Assembly (NCBI RefSeq): GCF_964340395.1
Contig: NC_135556.1
Coordinates: 8,520,001 to 8,584,000, forward strand
Reading direction: 5' to 3'
Origin: Glandiceps talaboti
Taxonomy: Eukaryota > Hemichordata > Enteropneusta > Spengelidae
DNA length: 64,000 bases
Positions 25,807 through 44,479 of the stretch are shown piece after piece. The position numbers and the translations under genes were made by a program. The notes under the pieces were generated by a model. It saw nothing but the letters and a program-made list of their open reading frames with translations. It searched no databases and had not been told where the DNA came from. How positions within the stretch are numbered: position 1 is the stretch's first letter; the number at the start of each line of letters is the position of its first letter.

Positions 25807-26578
25807 ATTTCATTATATAAAAATATTATCATTATTTACACACCGTCGCAAACCTCGGCCTGTTTTACGGCACCGTTCTTAACGCTCCGCCCCACTGGAA
25901 GTGTAACAGAAGAAATAACAGTTCTGGTTTGCGAGAATGTTTTGAAGTGCAGCGGAAGAAATAACAGCTGTGGTTTACGAGAATGCATTTACAGGGTTTT
26001 GATAAAATGAGGAGTAATTTTGGCACCAAACATTAAGAATGTCCTTAGTTGAACACAAAATATTACCCAGATTATCATAGACTTCCATCGAAACTGATTT
26101 ACTTTTCGTTTGCCCGAGTCGCTTCAATTCAACCAAAAACTGACGACGGTCGTGTAGACATAAAGCTTCAAAATCATAATAACAGTACTTCTATATTGGC
26201 TTTCATGATGAAATCGCAGACTCTTGTCAAATATTTTAGATACCTTGCATGCCATGCTTAAATTCCATGGGAAGTCTACGTTTACCCAAATTCCGACCTC
26301 TGTACCCTATGAACACCTTTTCCTTTTCTTTAATATCATTCCATGAGGTAGACAGTTCAGCGTTCCAATAAAGTTTATGACATTTAGGTGAGCAATACGA
26401 GGCCCATCAGACTGGGTGTCCTATTCCGTCAATTCTTCAATACCGTTTACACGATGTCTAGCGTGACTGTCAGGTGTTTTCTTCATGATACGACCGTTTG
26501 CCGTGATGTGATAGTCGTTACCATTAGGAAGTTGAAAAAAACCTTGTGCATACTGTTTGATCTCAGACCGAAGTACGA

Positions 26579-26896
26579 TCAATCTTTCAACGTGAGTTTT
26601 ACGTGAGGGTAAATAAAGGGGCCATATCTATCACTGTCATTCAACCGATGCTTCTCTCGTAGCACCTTCTTTTTCTGCTCTACATTTTCCATTGCAAACT
26701 TAACCAAACCAGTTTTATCATGACGTACTGCGTCCAACACTTGTATATTAGCGGCCATGTCAGCTTCAAGCTCTTGTATAATAGCGTTAACTTTCCCGAT
26801 CAAATTCTCATCTTCTCCATAGGGAACGCCTGAGGCGATGATAGTTATGCCTGCTACATCTGTCGGGTTCTGCATACCACCTTGCACACCTGGCAA
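26579..26896 (-). pseudogene. LINE ORF1-like fragment, block D1
   Basis: 105 residues. IASGVPYGEDENLIGKVNAI, then TGLVKFAMENVEQKKKVLRE and LNDSDRYGPFIYP match the RRM-plus-C-terminal layout of L1/Tx1-type ORF1 proteins (strand VxGxPYGEDE, then an Lys/Arg-rich helix). Upstream coiled-coil text is broken by stops. Identical in D2. Confidence 0.6.
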
Positions 26897-27266
26897 ACGT
26901 TGTAACTTTCGTTCAACTTCGTTAATTTTACCCTATACTATAGTCTCGCAATATCCATATTAAAGTCATCTTTCAAATCTTGAACTTTATGCTGGATGAC
27001 AATTGTTAGATCATTCCTCAGACGGTCGATTTTTGCTTTCAAGAGAGCTCGAGCGTTGTATAGAAGATTGACCTGCTCTCAACTCTTGCAGTAGACCCAT
27101 TACGTCATCATCATTTTTACCACGCCCAAAGCATAGGTCACCATTTATCATCTATCGTTTATTTGAGTACACGTAACAAAACCCTGGACACTTCATCAAG
27201 AAACTATCTTTTAAGAAATAATAAGGAAGGAAAAACTTGTAGCAGTAACATTAAGGCAACTACTCT

Positions 27267-27317
27267 TCTAATCTAATCTAATCTAATCTAATCTAATCTA
27301 ATCTAATCTAATCTAAT
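27267..27317. repeat. (TAATC)n pentanucleotide repeat in D1
   Basis: About ten units just beyond the 5' side of the decayed LINE. Counterpart 57743-57788. Confidence 0.92.
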
Positions 27318-28252
27318 ACAAAACAATATAATATAATATATGTAACACTATGTAACATAATATAATCTATGTTGGTTAATCAGATGTACTTTCTATTAAG
27401 AATATACATAAATGATGGAGAATAATGATTTCATATAAGTCAATATGTTTTTTTTAGTCATCAACTTGATACCTATGGCAGTTCTGTTTCTTTTGAAGTA
27501 CTGTTACCAAACAATGAGTTATACATGACTTGAAACCAGATCAGGTCAAATATGTAGCAAAGATTACACAAAATGTACAAACTTAGCTTGTATCACTTTA
27601 ATGTATATATTATGTTGATGAGTAGTGTGTAGGTGCGCATACATTCGATAAAAACAATTTTAATATTTGATACTCAAAATAAGTTTTTTTCACGGATTTT
27701 TTTATTTCATACTTAAGTCTTCCAAGGTTTTTCCATTGCGAACAATTAAACAATTCGGATGACTTATGCGGTGTCACGTGCAATCGATTGCTGCTTTCAT
27801 TTTGTAAAAAAAAAATCAATGAATGACAAATATGGTATTTGTCCATACATATTCAAGAATTGGCTGAGTGAAAAAAGAAATTGGTCATTTCATAAGTTGT
27901 TACAATCAAGTTGAAGGATGGGTTGAGTATTGAGTATAAACATCTAGCAATTCGTGCAAACTTCCAACTCTGTATACCATTGTTATCTTTTCTGTTCTGT
28001 ATTTCTGAGTTAACTCTTGGTTTAAATAAACACTGTCGTAATCTTAATAAACGTTTTCCTAACCACATTATTCAGGAGATGTTTGTGCAATTATATCTAC
28101 ACTTTGGTTTGCATTACTGTAACATCAAACTGCTTGTTGACATAGGGAGGTGGGGGTGGGGGTGATAATTTTGTCAAAGACTGTACAATTAAAATCAAAT
28201 TACGATTACATTTACTTATTCTTACAACACACAAAAATATACGTGTTATATT

Positions 28253-35269
<7,017 letters not shown>

Positions 35270-36599
35270 GTCCCTAAGCAAATAAACAAAATAAACATAC
35301 AAATAAACATACACCACGTAAATACTAATGGGCAGTTGATGGTACATCTACAGATGAACCTCTACCAACATTCAGTACATAGCCTCCAATACAGAGAGAT
35401 GTCACGTCTAGTACAAATACTGATAGAAAATAGAAATAGAATAGTATATCTATAACTATATGAACACAATAATTTCACACCCACAATTTTGGAGTAGAAC
35501 ATGTCAGATCAAAAACACACTGTTGTATATTCGATTTTCAGCTTCCTCTAGGATACCAGTATTGAAAATTGCCGCACTACTGTAGATGTACCAAAATGCA
35601 CTTCTGGACCAGTTATGTCATTGTATATAGTGCTCAATCTGGGGTTGAATTGATTTTATTTTCTCGTCTCGCTACGTAGCGGATTGTAGCGGAGGTAGCC
35701 AAGTAAAATGATTGTTTAAAACTGATTCAACCCCATATCTTGCACTAGATGTGACTATAAAGCAACGCTTATTGGAGTTTTTATATAGTCAATTGATGTA
35801 AACTCGCAGGACAAATAAACAGACAAAAAGAACCATACCAGATTTGACCTGAAAGTGTCCCAATGGTGAGGTTGCATTAAATATGATAATACATGTATTT
35901 CGCTAAAAATATCGTATAGTACACTCATGAAACATACATAAATAAATAAAAATAAAGCCATTGCATATTATTGGTAGTGAATGACTGATGGATATAGCAA
36001 AATCTGAGAATTTACATTATCGAGAGTAAGAATTTGGGTCACTTTCTAATTTTCAATTTTATAAAAAAAAAATATAGGAAATAGGTTGACCACGATTGGC
36101 CACGGACCAAATAATGTTGAATTTAGGCATATAATATGGTTATTTTTTGATATATTAGTGTATGGAATATGTAAAATAAACTTTGGTGTCTTGTCATTAA
36201 CATTATCTTTATCTTATCCAGCCTTTGTGGAGACCAATACAATTATTTTTGGTATATTCGAAGTCGTGGTTCCTACACAAAGACAAAATACAACATTCGT
36301 TAATTCATGTTATTAGTCATGTTATTTTGATGAACTAATCAACGTAAAGACGGTTTGGCTTACAGTGATTATTGTTACAGTATTAAATACTCTAAAAGGC
36401 AACATCTTTTACCTTGATTAATATAAATGAATGATACATGATTTGTGCATTTGCAATTTTAAATTACTGCAGTGGAGAATATCCCACTGCTTCCTAAAGA
36501 ATTGTTGGCATGTGTGATAAGGTGAGATTTTATTCCACCATAGATCTTGGAGGGGCGTCCATCAAGAATGGTGTTCTGTTCAAGAATGGCGTTCTGTTA

Positions 36600-36780
36600 T
36601 TTGAGTTTGTTGTAGCGATAGTACGGTGGCCCAGAGATGACATAGGAGCAATACATTTGTGGAAGAAATAATTAATTTTTTGAGAGCAAAATATTCAGTA
36701 CAAGGATAAAACATTTCTTTCATAGGACAAAACATAATTATTTTGGTTCAAAATAGAAATATCAAAGCAAAAAGTTCAAA
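36600..36780. repeat. Inverted copy of 15445-15620 / 43636-43800
   Basis: GAAGAAATAATTAATTTTTT...GCAAAAAGTTC here is the reverse complement of the text after the (TA)n tracts at 15445 and 43636. A shorter inverted match (about 65 bp) is at 13620-13687. The long microsatellite region upstream of each gene is therefore bounded by inverted repeats. Confidence 0.75.
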
Positions 36781-37165
36781 TTTGTAAGACAAAACTTCCT
36801 TTTACAAAGCAGAAAATTTATTTGCATAACAAGATTTTCACTTCCAATTTTTTTTTTTCAGATCAAAATTTTTTTTTGAGGCCGAAACTTTTTTTTTCCA
36901 GATCAAAATTTTTTCCAGTGCAGAATTTTTTTTTTGCATAACAGGATTTTTAATTTTTGAGGCCCAAACTTTTTCCCCCAAGAATAAACTTTTAATTCTT
37001 TAAAGGAATCTTTTAATTTCAAGAGTAAACTTTAGTACAAAAATGTCACACCCCAAGAACAGACTTTGAAATTCCAAGTCAAAACAAAATTTGATGGTAT
37101 GAGTTACATTTAATTTCAATATGTTCAATTTAGTTTGAACTGCTCAATTTATTCTTTGGGGGTGT
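36780..37165. repeat. T-rich degenerate repeat
   Basis: Irregular repeats of the form CAGATCAAAATTTTTTTT, GCAGAATTTTTTTTTGCATA and GGCCCAAACTTTTTCCCC, about 25-45 bp each. Low complexity, no coding potential. It continues the inverted repeat at 36600-36780 up to the TIR element. Confidence 0.6.
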
Positions 37166-37934
37166 ATAAGGGACCGGACAGAATTTACGGCAGGGGGTGG
37201 GCCTGGGGAGAAATTATCTCTGACTTGGTTTTTTCCTGGCCCCCCCATCCACTGTGACCAAAATTTCACAGACCCCCCTTTCAAAAGTATAAAAATTTCA
37301 TGCCCCCCCCCCCCAAAGAAAAAAAGAAAAAAAGTGCACAATATCCTGCCCCCTACAATAACTGAAAATAGCGCAAATATTGCGTTGCCGCACAACTTCA
37401 TGTTCAGGGCAATGATAGATATATAATTTTTTGAAGATTTAAAGTTGTAACCAAAACAAAATTTTCATACCTAATTTCCATCATCATAATCCAGCCATCC
37501 TATGTTGACAAGTATGGCAACATCCTAATCAAACTTTAAAGGGATGTGTCTACAAGGTTTTGTACTTCTTTATTTTGTAAAATCAATTTGGAACCAAGTC
37601 ATACCAATGTAACATGTTTAACTTTCTTGGTTGTCTTATTGTAATATTTTAAACACAAGCTACATTCAGTTTATATGGGTAGGTGATGAAACAGCTGTCT
37701 TACAACATATTACATAATCAAGTCATAAACCAAACTGGCCATGCTACAGGCTTTACCACCAGAGGAAATAGTAAAGTAAACATTATAGTTAATTAACAAT
37801 GTACTGTTCTCACTGTGTCAGCTATTAATGAGGACAAATCTACACATTCTCAACAAAGTTAAGCTCAATCTACTGGGTAATTTCAGAGTTGAAGATTTTG
37901 AGGAAAAGCAATGATATAGAATAACATTTCTAGA

Positions 37935-38433
37935 AACATCTCACCAAGTTTCAAACTCATTCACTTAGTACTTTTTGAGATATAAGTTTTTGACCAAAAT
38001 TCACATTTTTACACCTTAATTCCATATCACTCATGGAATCATGGTATGCGTAACATATCTTCGTCCATACATCCCTAAATGCATTTCCATTAAATTTCAG
38101 CCCAATCTGCTCAGTGGTTTTGGAATTATAGATTTTCAACCAAAGAGACACATTTTTAGCCCTAATTTGCATATCACTGATGGAATCATCCCGTCATGAA
38201 CAAATCTTACTTTACACCCCCTTAAGAATGTTCCCACCAAATTTCGCACCAATCTGCCCAGTAGTTTCTGAGTTTAAGTTTTTTGACCAAAAATTACATT
38301 TTTTGACCCAAATCACACACCTGTGATGCGATCATTTTGATTTGAACAATTTCCCAACTAGACACCCAAGGTAATGGACCCACCAAATATCGTGGCAATC
38401 GGTTCAGCGGTTTTTGACTTTAAGTTGTTTACA
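37935..38433. repeat. Degenerate tandem repeat, about 145-bp unit, inside the TIR element
   Basis: Units begin near 37935, 38089, 38233 and 38380 with variants of CACCAAATTTCGCACCAATC followed by CAGTRGTTT, then TTTTTGACCAAAAAT. The last unit is cut short and runs into (AC)n/(ACAG)n. A further partial unit lies at about 38740-38850. Confidence 0.75.
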
Positions 38434-38437
38434 CACA

Positions 38438-38438
38438 C

Positions 38439-38503
<65 letters not shown>
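38438..38503. repeat. (ACAG)n microsatellite with terminal hairpin
   Basis: About 65 bp of ACAG ending the tandem array. It is followed by AGCACTACTGAAC-CTCA-GTTCAG...GTGCT (38520-38550), a strong stem-loop also found after the related repeat at 11038. Confidence 0.85.
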
Positions 38504-38504
<1 letters not shown>

Positions 38505-38964
38505 GCCGGGCGATCCCTATAGCACTACTGAACCTCAGTTCAGTTGTGCTAAAAAGAGTACAAATATTTTTGTTACTGTAGCACAACTGTAATATTTCTT
38601 TTGATACTACTATTATGTTACTATTTCAGCCCAAACAACTTAGTAGTTGTAGAGGAAGTTTTTTAGAAAACAAAACAAAATAAAACATTTTGACCATACA
38701 TGTAATCATACACATGTGGTATAATCTTGTTTATTTCCCAACTAGACACCATAAGTAGTCACCACTGAATACCAAGGCATTTGATGTGGTGGTTTTAACT
38801 GTCATCCACTAATACATACACAGAAACACAGACACAGAGTAAACACACATTCACATGCGTGATTTGTGAAAAACTGTAGTGGGGACATTTGTGGGGTGTA
38901 TCTAAGGACATCACATCACCTACATAGTGTATTCAAATATCTATTTATACTCATAACACAGTAA

Positions 38965-39240
38965 CTATCTAATGTCAGACATTTGTGATGTCATGAAGTG
39001 CTAGCAAACTAAGGATTTTATGCACACTGAGGTCTGACAAATATAGCTTTCACTTTCCTACACCAAATGCATTACCAATACACATGTAAATGTAAGACAT
39101 TTGTGACTTCATGAAAGTGCAAAGAAATTCAGAATGTTGTGGAATACTTAGATGTAATCAATATGCTTTCATTTCCAAAACCATACATATTTAAACCTAT
39201 AGTGTCAGGCATTTGTGACTTCATGATGGGGACAGCAAAT
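38965..39240. repeat. Degenerate tandem repeat, about 115-120-bp unit
   Basis: Three units with variants of GTCAGACATTTGTGATGTCATGA near 38972, 39093 and 39207, each followed by GCAAA and CTTTCATTTCC-like text. It is also present, inverted, at about 63830-64000. Confidence 0.65.
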
Positions 39241-39589
39241 TCAGAATTGTATTCAATACACTGTACAGTGATCAGATGAGTATATACGGCCAGAAGGCAA
39301 CTACCAAAGTTAGTGCAAAGTCACTGATGAAAAAACACTTAACACCACGCAGACATCTAAATGCTTTACAATATTTAGTACAGATAGATGCATTTGATGA
39401 TGCTTAGAAGGGAAATAGTTTAATTTCACTGGTTTTAGATAGAAAGAAAACAAGTCTTGCCTCACATCTTCAGACTCTAGTGAGTCTGAGAGTGAAACTC
39501 AAGAATAGTGTCAAGGAAAGAAATAAAACACCTATCTAAATTAATCTGGCCAGACGTTTTTGTATTTACATTTTTCACCAAAAGGTCAC

Positions 39590-39595
<6 letters not shown>

Positions 39596-39653
<58 letters not shown>

Positions 39654-39771
39654 TTGATGGTAATTACACACTGAAGCTGTTTCCACAGTGCTAAAGTGTA
39701 TGTATGTATGTATGTATGTGTGTATGTATGTATGTATGTATGTATGTATGTATGTATGTATGTATGTATAC

Positions 39772-39818
<47 letters not shown>
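39596..39818. repeat. (TA)n, (TATG)n and (TG)n inside the TIR element
   Basis: (TA)n at 39596-39650, (TATG)n at about 39700-39770 and (TG)n at about 39775-39818. Confidence 0.95.
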
Positions 39819-39820
<2 letters not shown>

Positions 39821-40259
39821 CAACTTGGAGTATATAAGAGTAATTCAGGGTGTATCAAATTAATCTTGAGTAGTGTTTTTATGCTTCACTAAATAGGTAC
39901 ATACAAACGTACACACTTCCATTTTAATACATAAATGAAAGTGTAGACATTCAATATTAAAGGCGATATCAAGTGCTATCTCATGCAATGCTAAATTTTC
40001 TAACATATTAATTTTTTTCAATGACAAAATATTTCGCGGCCCCCCCCTTTCAAACCATGAGAATTTTCATGGCCCCCCCTTCAAGCCTCCCATTTTTTTC
40101 ATGGCCCCCCCAATTTCTCCCCAGCCCCCCCCCCCCTGCCGTAAATTCTGTCCGGTCCCTAATATTAACTATTTTGCATACAAACTCTCTGGACATGACA
40201 AAATTCTTTTTCACATGGCAAACTTATTTTATTGGTGGCGGAAGTGAAGTTATCCCACA

Positions 40260-40769
40260 ATTCCTTGGATGATACCCACAGGCGCTCGTGAAGTTGCTAG
40301 ATCACAGAGAACTACGGCAATGCAGAGCTACGACAGTGTCAGGCTGAACAGTGAGCAACGAAGCTGATTGGTGGACCTTGCCTGTCACACCACCATTCGT
40401 GGACTGAGATGATATTAGTATAGGAAATGCAGCAAGGCGCGTTAGCACCAAGCATATTACATGTATCCTCAGACCACTACAGAGAATACTGGTCTGAGAT
40501 TAGCTCTGGATGTATATGCAACGAGGTTCGACACTAGTCTGAGATATACCGCAGTACCGTAAATGGTTGCCGGCTGAGCTGTATTCTCTATATATAGCGC
40601 AGTACCATAATGGACGCCGGCTGACAAGCTAAACACATCGCACGATAAGAATGTGAGAAATTGTTTGTGCACATTAGCTGTGTCCTCAGTCAAACACACA
40701 TTCAGTAGTTAGTGATCTAGGAAACTCTGCATGGTGCTGTAACACCATAAGTCGGATCCGGATCCGGAT
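40260..40769. other. Non-coding stretch with a 60-bp partial repeat
   Basis: GCAGTACC-TAA-TGG-GCCGGCTGA occurs twice, about 60 bp apart (40551 and 40598), with TATATATAGCGC between. No gene recognised. Confidence 0.4.
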
Positions 40770-41172
40770 CATCTCTCCCAATTTCAACTTGTCCCATTTC
40801 AACTCGCCCAAGTGTCAACTCGTCCCAATTTCAGTGCATCGGATTCCTAGACTGAACGTTTGTTATATTTTGCAGTTTACGACAATAGAGGTCTGGTTTT
40901 CCTGCCAAAACAAGGGAGGGATAAACCATGGAGGTATACATAAGGTACATAAGGTATACCTTCATGGATAAACCAAACTGAAACGGTTTTTACGTCTTTG
41001 AAGACGTAGTATCGTAACGCCTTTTATATTTACCGAAATACATGCACATGTACATCATATTGCAAAGATCTGTATATTACTTTCCTACGTGATTTTGAAT
41101 GAGTGGGAAGAAATTGGGGCGCGTTGACAAAGGGGCGAACTGAAATTGGGGCGAGTTGAAATTGGGAGGATG
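40770..41172. mobile_element. About 400-bp inverted-repeat element with subterminal repeats
   Basis: 40770-40834 and 41104-41172 are inverted copies made of short repeats of the type TCCCAATTTCAACTCGYCC (about three per end). Between them lies about 270 bp, including an inner palindrome (AGGTATA / TATACCT). The left flank is a small GGATCC repeat. The family is unknown to me; long TIRs built of short repeats occur in Mutator-like and similar MITEs. Confidence 0.6.
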
Positions 41173-41460
41173 TAAATCGCAATCCCATGTCGACCAATAG
41201 AAAGTTATGAGTTCCTTAGGACCAGAGACTGTGTAGTGATTTTATTACAACCTGATTGTGTACGTCATGTCATTGACCTTGTGTGTCACATGTTTGTCAT
41301 TGTTATTATGGTCAGAGTCAGTTGTATTTATAATTGTGCAACTACATTATATTAAACAAAGTTAGTCGTTTGCAAAATACATTCACAATAGCAGGACTTT
41401 TACATTTCTCTGTGATGGTAGAATTGGTGCGTGGAAGAATACCGGTAAATACAAAGGCTG

Positions 41461-41760
41461 GGGTCGGAATTACAGTGGGGGAGGGGAGAAATTATTTTGG
41501 TATTTTGGTCAATAATGTTTTCCAACCCCCCCCCTTTTTTTCTGCTCTCAAAAAATGTCATGCCCCCCACCAGAATGAATCCAAGAATTGTTGTAGGCCC
41601 CTCCCAGCTACACATATTTTAATGTGTAATTATGCAGTAACCCCCCTTCCACTTCAGAGATGTACTGTATGGTACACTACATTGAACTAACACTGTCAGT
41701 AACAGTAGAAATCAACTTAAGTGTCCATATATAACAATGAGAGATTACTTTACAAATATA
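41461..41760. repeat. Poly-G/poly-C dispersed repeat, copy 2
   Basis: Same order as 4840-5125: TCGGAATTACAG start, G run, C run, ATGTCATGCCCCCC, CCAAGAATT, and GAGATGTACTGTATGGTACAC. Homology ends at CTTTACAAATATAC, where both copies diverge. Confidence 0.6.
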
Positions 41761-41793
41761 CGCTCCTGATTTGGTCTGAATGTTCAGAAAAGT

Positions 41794-41990
<197 letters not shown>

Positions 41991-43002
41991 GGAGCGAGAG
42001 AGAGCGAGTGAGGGGAGGGAGAGAGAGGGGGAGAAAGAGACAGAGATAGACAGACAGAGACAGCCAGACATAGACAGACAGGCAGGCAGGCAGACAGACA
42101 TGCATGCACACAGATAATGATAATTATTTTTTATCTGAACGTACATTATATTCATTTTGTTTCGAGTATGTTGTTGGTCGTTTTATACTCTACAATATGT
42201 ACGTGTGAACAAAAAGCATTGCAAACTCATAAATAATAAACATAAATGTGATAAGTTTGAACGAAACCATTCAAATCATAAATATTAGTCGTCGTCGCTA
42301 TGGTTTTAGTCCAGTTGAGATGTGACAGTTACGTATGAGAATTGAAATATTTTGAGCCAACATTTTCTACGTAACACTAATAAAAGTGTGGTAACGCTAC
42401 TACATCATTAAAACACTCTTGTATGATTGTGTGTTGTTTGTTATCGTTGGCAATGCCGTATGTTTGGAAACACTGAACTGAAACACAATTAACGATACAC
42501 ACATACAAATGTATTATCACTAAACAAACAACGGACAACAACTAAAGAACAGATGTTTAAAGAATTTTGCGCAAGGGTTAGACGATTCTGTACAACATTT
42601 ATTTGGATATGAATGGGGCGATCAATACAACGTAAAATGCATTAAGGTCATCGAGAAAGGTCGTAACCTCTCGTCATTTTCCTACTACCTTAGTACAAAT
42701 CCTAGCTATGCCATGGACCACATTGATATTGTACGAATAAAAGTGAATGGAGGCGAGTAGACAGTGGCTCACTACTATATCATTGTCTCTTGAGGTTTGA
42801 TATTTGTATTTATTTAAAAACACATCTACATGTAAGTTCCAGATCAATCAGACATGTTTACCAAGCAACTGATGCCAATTTCATTTGAATCATTCAATAA
42901 AACTTTCAAGTGTCAGTGACACCTATCTTTCAAAGTAATCATTGGATCATGGTATTATCAATCTATCATTAATGTACATTATTCTAACATTAAGAAATAC
43001 AA

Positions 43003-43168
43003 TTGTATGTATGTATGTATGTATGTATGTATGTATGTATGTATGTATGTATGTATGTATGTATGCATGCATGCATGGATGCATGGATGTATGTATGTAT
43101 GTATGTATGTATGTATGTATGTATGTATGTATGTGTGTGTGTATGTAGTATGTATGTATGTATGTATA
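43003..43168. repeat. (TATG)n, unit B
   Basis: About 165 bp with GCATGCATGCATGG interruptions. Confidence 0.95.
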
Positions 43169-43357
43169 TTTATGAATTTGAATTAATCTAAAATTGAATG
43201 TACGGGCCATGGACACGACTAGTTCTGCTGAACTATTTTCATGGTCCCCATTAGATAACACAAGTATATTTCCTTTTGTCCAATTTGTTTGAAAGTGTAA
43301 TGTATTATTTATTTATTTATTTATTGTTTTGTTTTTTGTTATCTGATGAAATAAATT

Positions 43358-43373
43358 TCAATTCAATTCAATT

Positions 43374-43441
<68 letters not shown>
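43358..43441. repeat. (AATTC)n then (TA)n
   Basis: Four AATTC units and about 64 bp of TA, immediately left of the ribozyme-associated fragment. Confidence 0.92.
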
Positions 43442-43445
<4 letters not shown>

Positions 43446-43572
43446 TTGCGATCGCAATATGCGTGAAACTCCGAGTTACACCCAAGAAAGAGTTCCAGTA
43501 CTACCAAAACTATTACGCTCTGCCACTGCGGTATAGAGCACTGTCTTATAGCAGATTGATACTCACCGAGTT

Positions 43573-43575
<3 letters not shown>
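43446..43575 (+). mobile_element. Second copy of the ribozyme-associated repeat, between two (TA)n tracts
   Basis: From ATCGCAATATGCGTGAAAC it is identical to 28582-28640 and then continues about 75 bp further, where the 28.6-kb copy is cut off by (TA)n. The 5' core CTGATGA is lost here, so no ribozyme can form. It is flanked on both sides by (TA)n, as is one side of the other copy. Confidence 0.65.

Positions 43576-43576
<1 letters not shown>

Positions 43577-43635
<59 letters not shown>
43577..43635. repeat. (TA)n, right side of the ribozyme-associated fragment
   Basis: About 58 bp. Confidence 0.93.
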
Positions 43636-43636
<1 letters not shown>

Positions 43637-44176
43637 CTTTTTGCTTTGATATTTCTATTTTGAACCCAAAAAATAATGTTTTGTCCTATGAAAGAAATTT
43701 TTTATCCTTATACTGAATATTTTGCTCTCAAAAACTTAATTATTTCTTCCACAAATGTATTGTTCCTATGTCATTTCTGGGTCGCCGTACGATAGTGGTT
43801 GGTGGAATAAGGTTGTTTTTATTATGTGATATTTCTAGCTTTACTGATTGCTCTTGAGGTCTGTGGTCTGGTAGTTACTTTACGTTTGGCAAGGTGAGTG
43901 TTGAGTTTAGCAGTTCCAGTGATATTGAAGAAATGTCACGATCTGGTGGTTTTGAATTAGGCCTAAAAACCATTTAGTTCAGGTTACCCGACACTGGTTT
44001 TTCACTGCCGACCCCAACCCTTTTTATTAAAGTGTTCGGGGGAAAAATCAAATAAAATCGCGAAAATTGGGAAGTGTGAAGTGTGAAGCAGTGGATGCGG
44101 AAACTTACCCGAACTGAACTTAAGTTCCGAAACTTTTCTTTCTACTAGTGATGAGAGAAAGAGCTTGCACACTTAC

Positions 44177-44291
44177 CTAAGCTGTTGGTGATACGTGCAG
44201 TGTGATGTTCGACTGTCTGGCGGTCTGACGGATAAATATAACGCAATCTAGAAATCACTATGACAGGGTTGAAAGACGCGTCCCCTTTACA
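44177..44291 (-). other. Probable 5' UTR first exon of copy B
   Basis: Near-identical to 15994-16108, with the same donor GTAAGTGTGC and a TATA-like box at about 44315-44326 on the minus strand. It would be spliced over about 8.9 kb to the acceptor at 35274. The 5' end is approximate. Confidence 0.48.
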
Positions 44292-44314
44292 ATGAGCTGG
44301 CGTTGTCTAAATTC

Positions 44315-44326
44315 CTTATATAACCT
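44315..44326 (-). promoter_or_regulatory. TATA-like box upstream of the copy B first exon
   Basis: The minus strand reads GGTTATATAAGG, at the same distance from the donor as in copy A. Confidence 0.33.
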
Positions 44327-44329
44327 TCC

Positions 44330-44477
44330 CTCAGGCTGTTACATCAAAGAGGACAAATGTATGATGTACGTGAATGAAATATCAAACAGCATACCAGTGA
44401 AACCAACCCTTTGTTCATACTATACAGATGAAAATCTATTGTTTGCCTTTGATAATAGACTTTCACCTTTCTAACCT
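44330..44477 (+). pseudogene. Short conserved reading frame, unknown family
   Basis: The plus strand reads GCYIKEDKCMMYVNEISNSI and then PTLCSYYTDENLLFAFDN to a stop. Related text at 18490-18600 and 48790-48905 (CYFKEDKCVIYVNEQSNGTP, then ADEYLLFA after a one-base frameshift) keeps many residues although the DNA is diverged. This looks like an exon fragment of an unidentified gene. Unit A at 16160 stops after the first four residues because of a deletion. Confidence 0.3.
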
Positions 44478-44479
44478 TT

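Larger units (their letters stand above)
25397..27130 (-). mobile_element. Decayed non-LTR retrotransposon (ORF1 to RT), block D1
   Basis: In order on the minus strand: a coiled-coil/RRM-like ORF1 remnant (26896-26579), a pre-RT region with readable pieces such as FLVELKRLGQTKSKSVSMEV and ILNVWCQNYSSFY (about 26160-26000), and the start of the RT domain (25806-25500) with GVDKIPYDVLQ, KIPDVWKRAIISCIPK and VPLNYRGISL in two frames. It is broken by frameshifts and stops and truncated after the LNYRGISL motif. It was duplicated with the block, so its insertion predates the duplication. Confidence 0.7.
18121..28250. repeat. Segmental duplication block D1
   Basis: Co-linear with 48112-58717 at very high identity, from ACCTTGGGTAGGGACTCACG to the 3' flank of the methyltransferase exon 5. 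The visible differences are microsatellite lengths, a missing stretch of about 300 bp near 18440 (the UTR exon) and the absence of the 145-bp tandem duplication seen in D2. Confidence 0.93.
37170..40159 (+). mobile_element. 2990-bp terminal-inverted-repeat element, Harbinger-like target site
   Basis: It begins GGGACCGGACAGAATTTACG and ends in the exact reverse complement; the perfect TIR is about 28 bp and the similar G-rich part extends to about 50 bp. It is flanked by TAA on both sides. A second copy (61706) starts after TTA, so the target is TWA, as in PIF/Harbinger elements. The interior has no transposase frame. It consists of two families of degenerate tandem repeats (37935-38433 and about 38970-39240), a hairpin-ended repeat and (ACAG)n, (TA)n, (TATG)n and (TG)n tracts. 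Non-autonomous. Confidence 0.7.
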
